Positions 22,418 to 22,771 of a stretch of DNA of 22,771 nt are shown here, piece after piece. Every line of letters starts with the position of its first letter. Positions within the stretch are counted from its first letter, which is position 1. The stretch spans positions 1 to 22,771 of the forward strand of contig JAZUMF010000064.1 in the NCBI GenBank assembly GCA_045603485.1. The letters run 5' to 3'. The DNA is from RGIG5952 sp045603485. Its GTDB lineage: Bacteria; Verrucomicrobiota; Kiritimatiellia; RFP12; JAAYLN01. A program made the translations under genes and the position numbers. The notes beneath the pieces are model-generated. The model was not told where the DNA came from. It made no database searches and worked only from the letters and a program-made list of their open reading frames with translations.

Positions 22418-22771
22418 ATGCGTAAGCCACGAATCAAAAACGACGGAGAAGGTTACTACCACATCGTAAGCCGCTGCGCCCTACAGCAGTTTCTATTGAG
22501 CCCAGAGGGCAAATCGGTCTTTGTCGATATGCTTCGCCGTATAGCCATCTTCAGCGGCATAGAGCTACTCAACTATTGCGTAATGGACAACCATTTCCAT
22601 ATCCTTGCCCATGTCCCAATACCAACCGAGATTACTGAAGAAATGCTGATCTATCGCGTAAAGACCCTCTACGGAGCAGATCAGGCGCAGTCCCTCAAAG
22701 ACAGATGGATAATGTACCGCCACGGCAACCATTTGAAACGACTTGAAGAAGAGCAGATGATGCTCAAACGC
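22418..22771 (+). CDS. REP-associated tyrosine transposase (RAYT), N-terminal part, cut by the window end
   Basis: 118 codons are open to the window end. Start ATG lies 6 nt after AAGGAG. The opening RKPRIKNDGEGYYHIVSRC is the family N-terminus, and YCVMDNHFHILAHV carries the HUH nuclease motif HFH at residues 59-61. The catalytic tyrosine lies beyond the window. The gene has its own strong promoter, preceded by a palindrome whose near-identical copies stand alone at 782-805 and 887-910, the RAYT-REP arrangement. It shares orientation with the RAYT at the left edge, but the two visible parts do not overlap, so identity cannot be measured. Confidence 0.88.
   Translation, partial: MRKPRIKNDGEGYYHIVSRCALQQFLLSPEGKSVFVDMLRRIAIFSGIELLNYCVMDNHFHILAHVPIPTEITEEMLIYRVKTLYGADQAQSLKDRWIMYRHGNHLKRLEEEQMMLKR

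Overview
The window comes from a Gram-negative bacterium: it encodes lipid A enzymes (LpxB, LpxI), the diaminopimelate pathway (DapA, DapB) and a LepB signal peptidase. A VIT/VWA/DUF2135 exported protein, several intracellular glycosidases, a FAD_oxidored-type protein, a Gfo/Idh/MocA oxidoreductase and REP-associated transposases (RAYTs) at both edges are a combination often met in the PVC group (Lentisphaerota/Kiritimatiellota/Verrucomicrobiota). That placement is inference from gene content only. Good promoters here look sigma70-like (TTGACA, 17 bp, TATAnT), which allowed several promoters to be placed by eye.

Layout. 1-481: C-terminal part of a RAYT (+). 482-991: no confident gene; two direct copies of a palindrome fused to a consensus sigma70 promoter, both pointing left, then the promoter of the next gene. 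992-3532: exported VIT/VWA/DUF2135 protein (+), closed by a strong bidirectional terminator. 7129-3579 (-): tRNA-Gly(TCC), lpxI, lpxB and a rhamnulokinase-like gene in one tight unit behind one promoter. 11602-7190 (-): dapA, dapB, folK and a GH36 alpha-galactosidase, again one tight unit. 14594-11682 (-): a 970-residue protein with two tandem FAD modules and a helical tail. 14839-19823 (+): Gfo/Idh/MocA oxidoreductase, second GH36 enzyme, rdgB, tatD; this unit diverges from the FAD gene across a 244-bp region holding back-to-back promoters and a dyad-rich leader. 22274-19834 (-): lepB and rsmB. 22418-22771: start of a second RAYT (+), whose promoter carries the third copy of the palindrome seen at 782-910.

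How the parts fit. Most of the window is housekeeping (cell envelope, lysine/peptidoglycan precursor, folate, nucleotide-pool cleaning, rRNA methylation, signal peptide removal). Inserted into it are carbohydrate genes: a rhamnulokinase-like kinase, two cytoplasmic GH36 enzymes, a Gfo/Idh/MocA oxidoreductase and a double-FAD oxidoreductase. The divergent FAD versus Gfo/Idh-GH36 block is the best candidate for an uncharacterised sugar pathway. The most distinctive DNA-level signal is the palindrome directly abutting the -35 box in three promoters, one of which drives a RAYT gene. No phage, CRISPR, defence or conjugation genes were seen.
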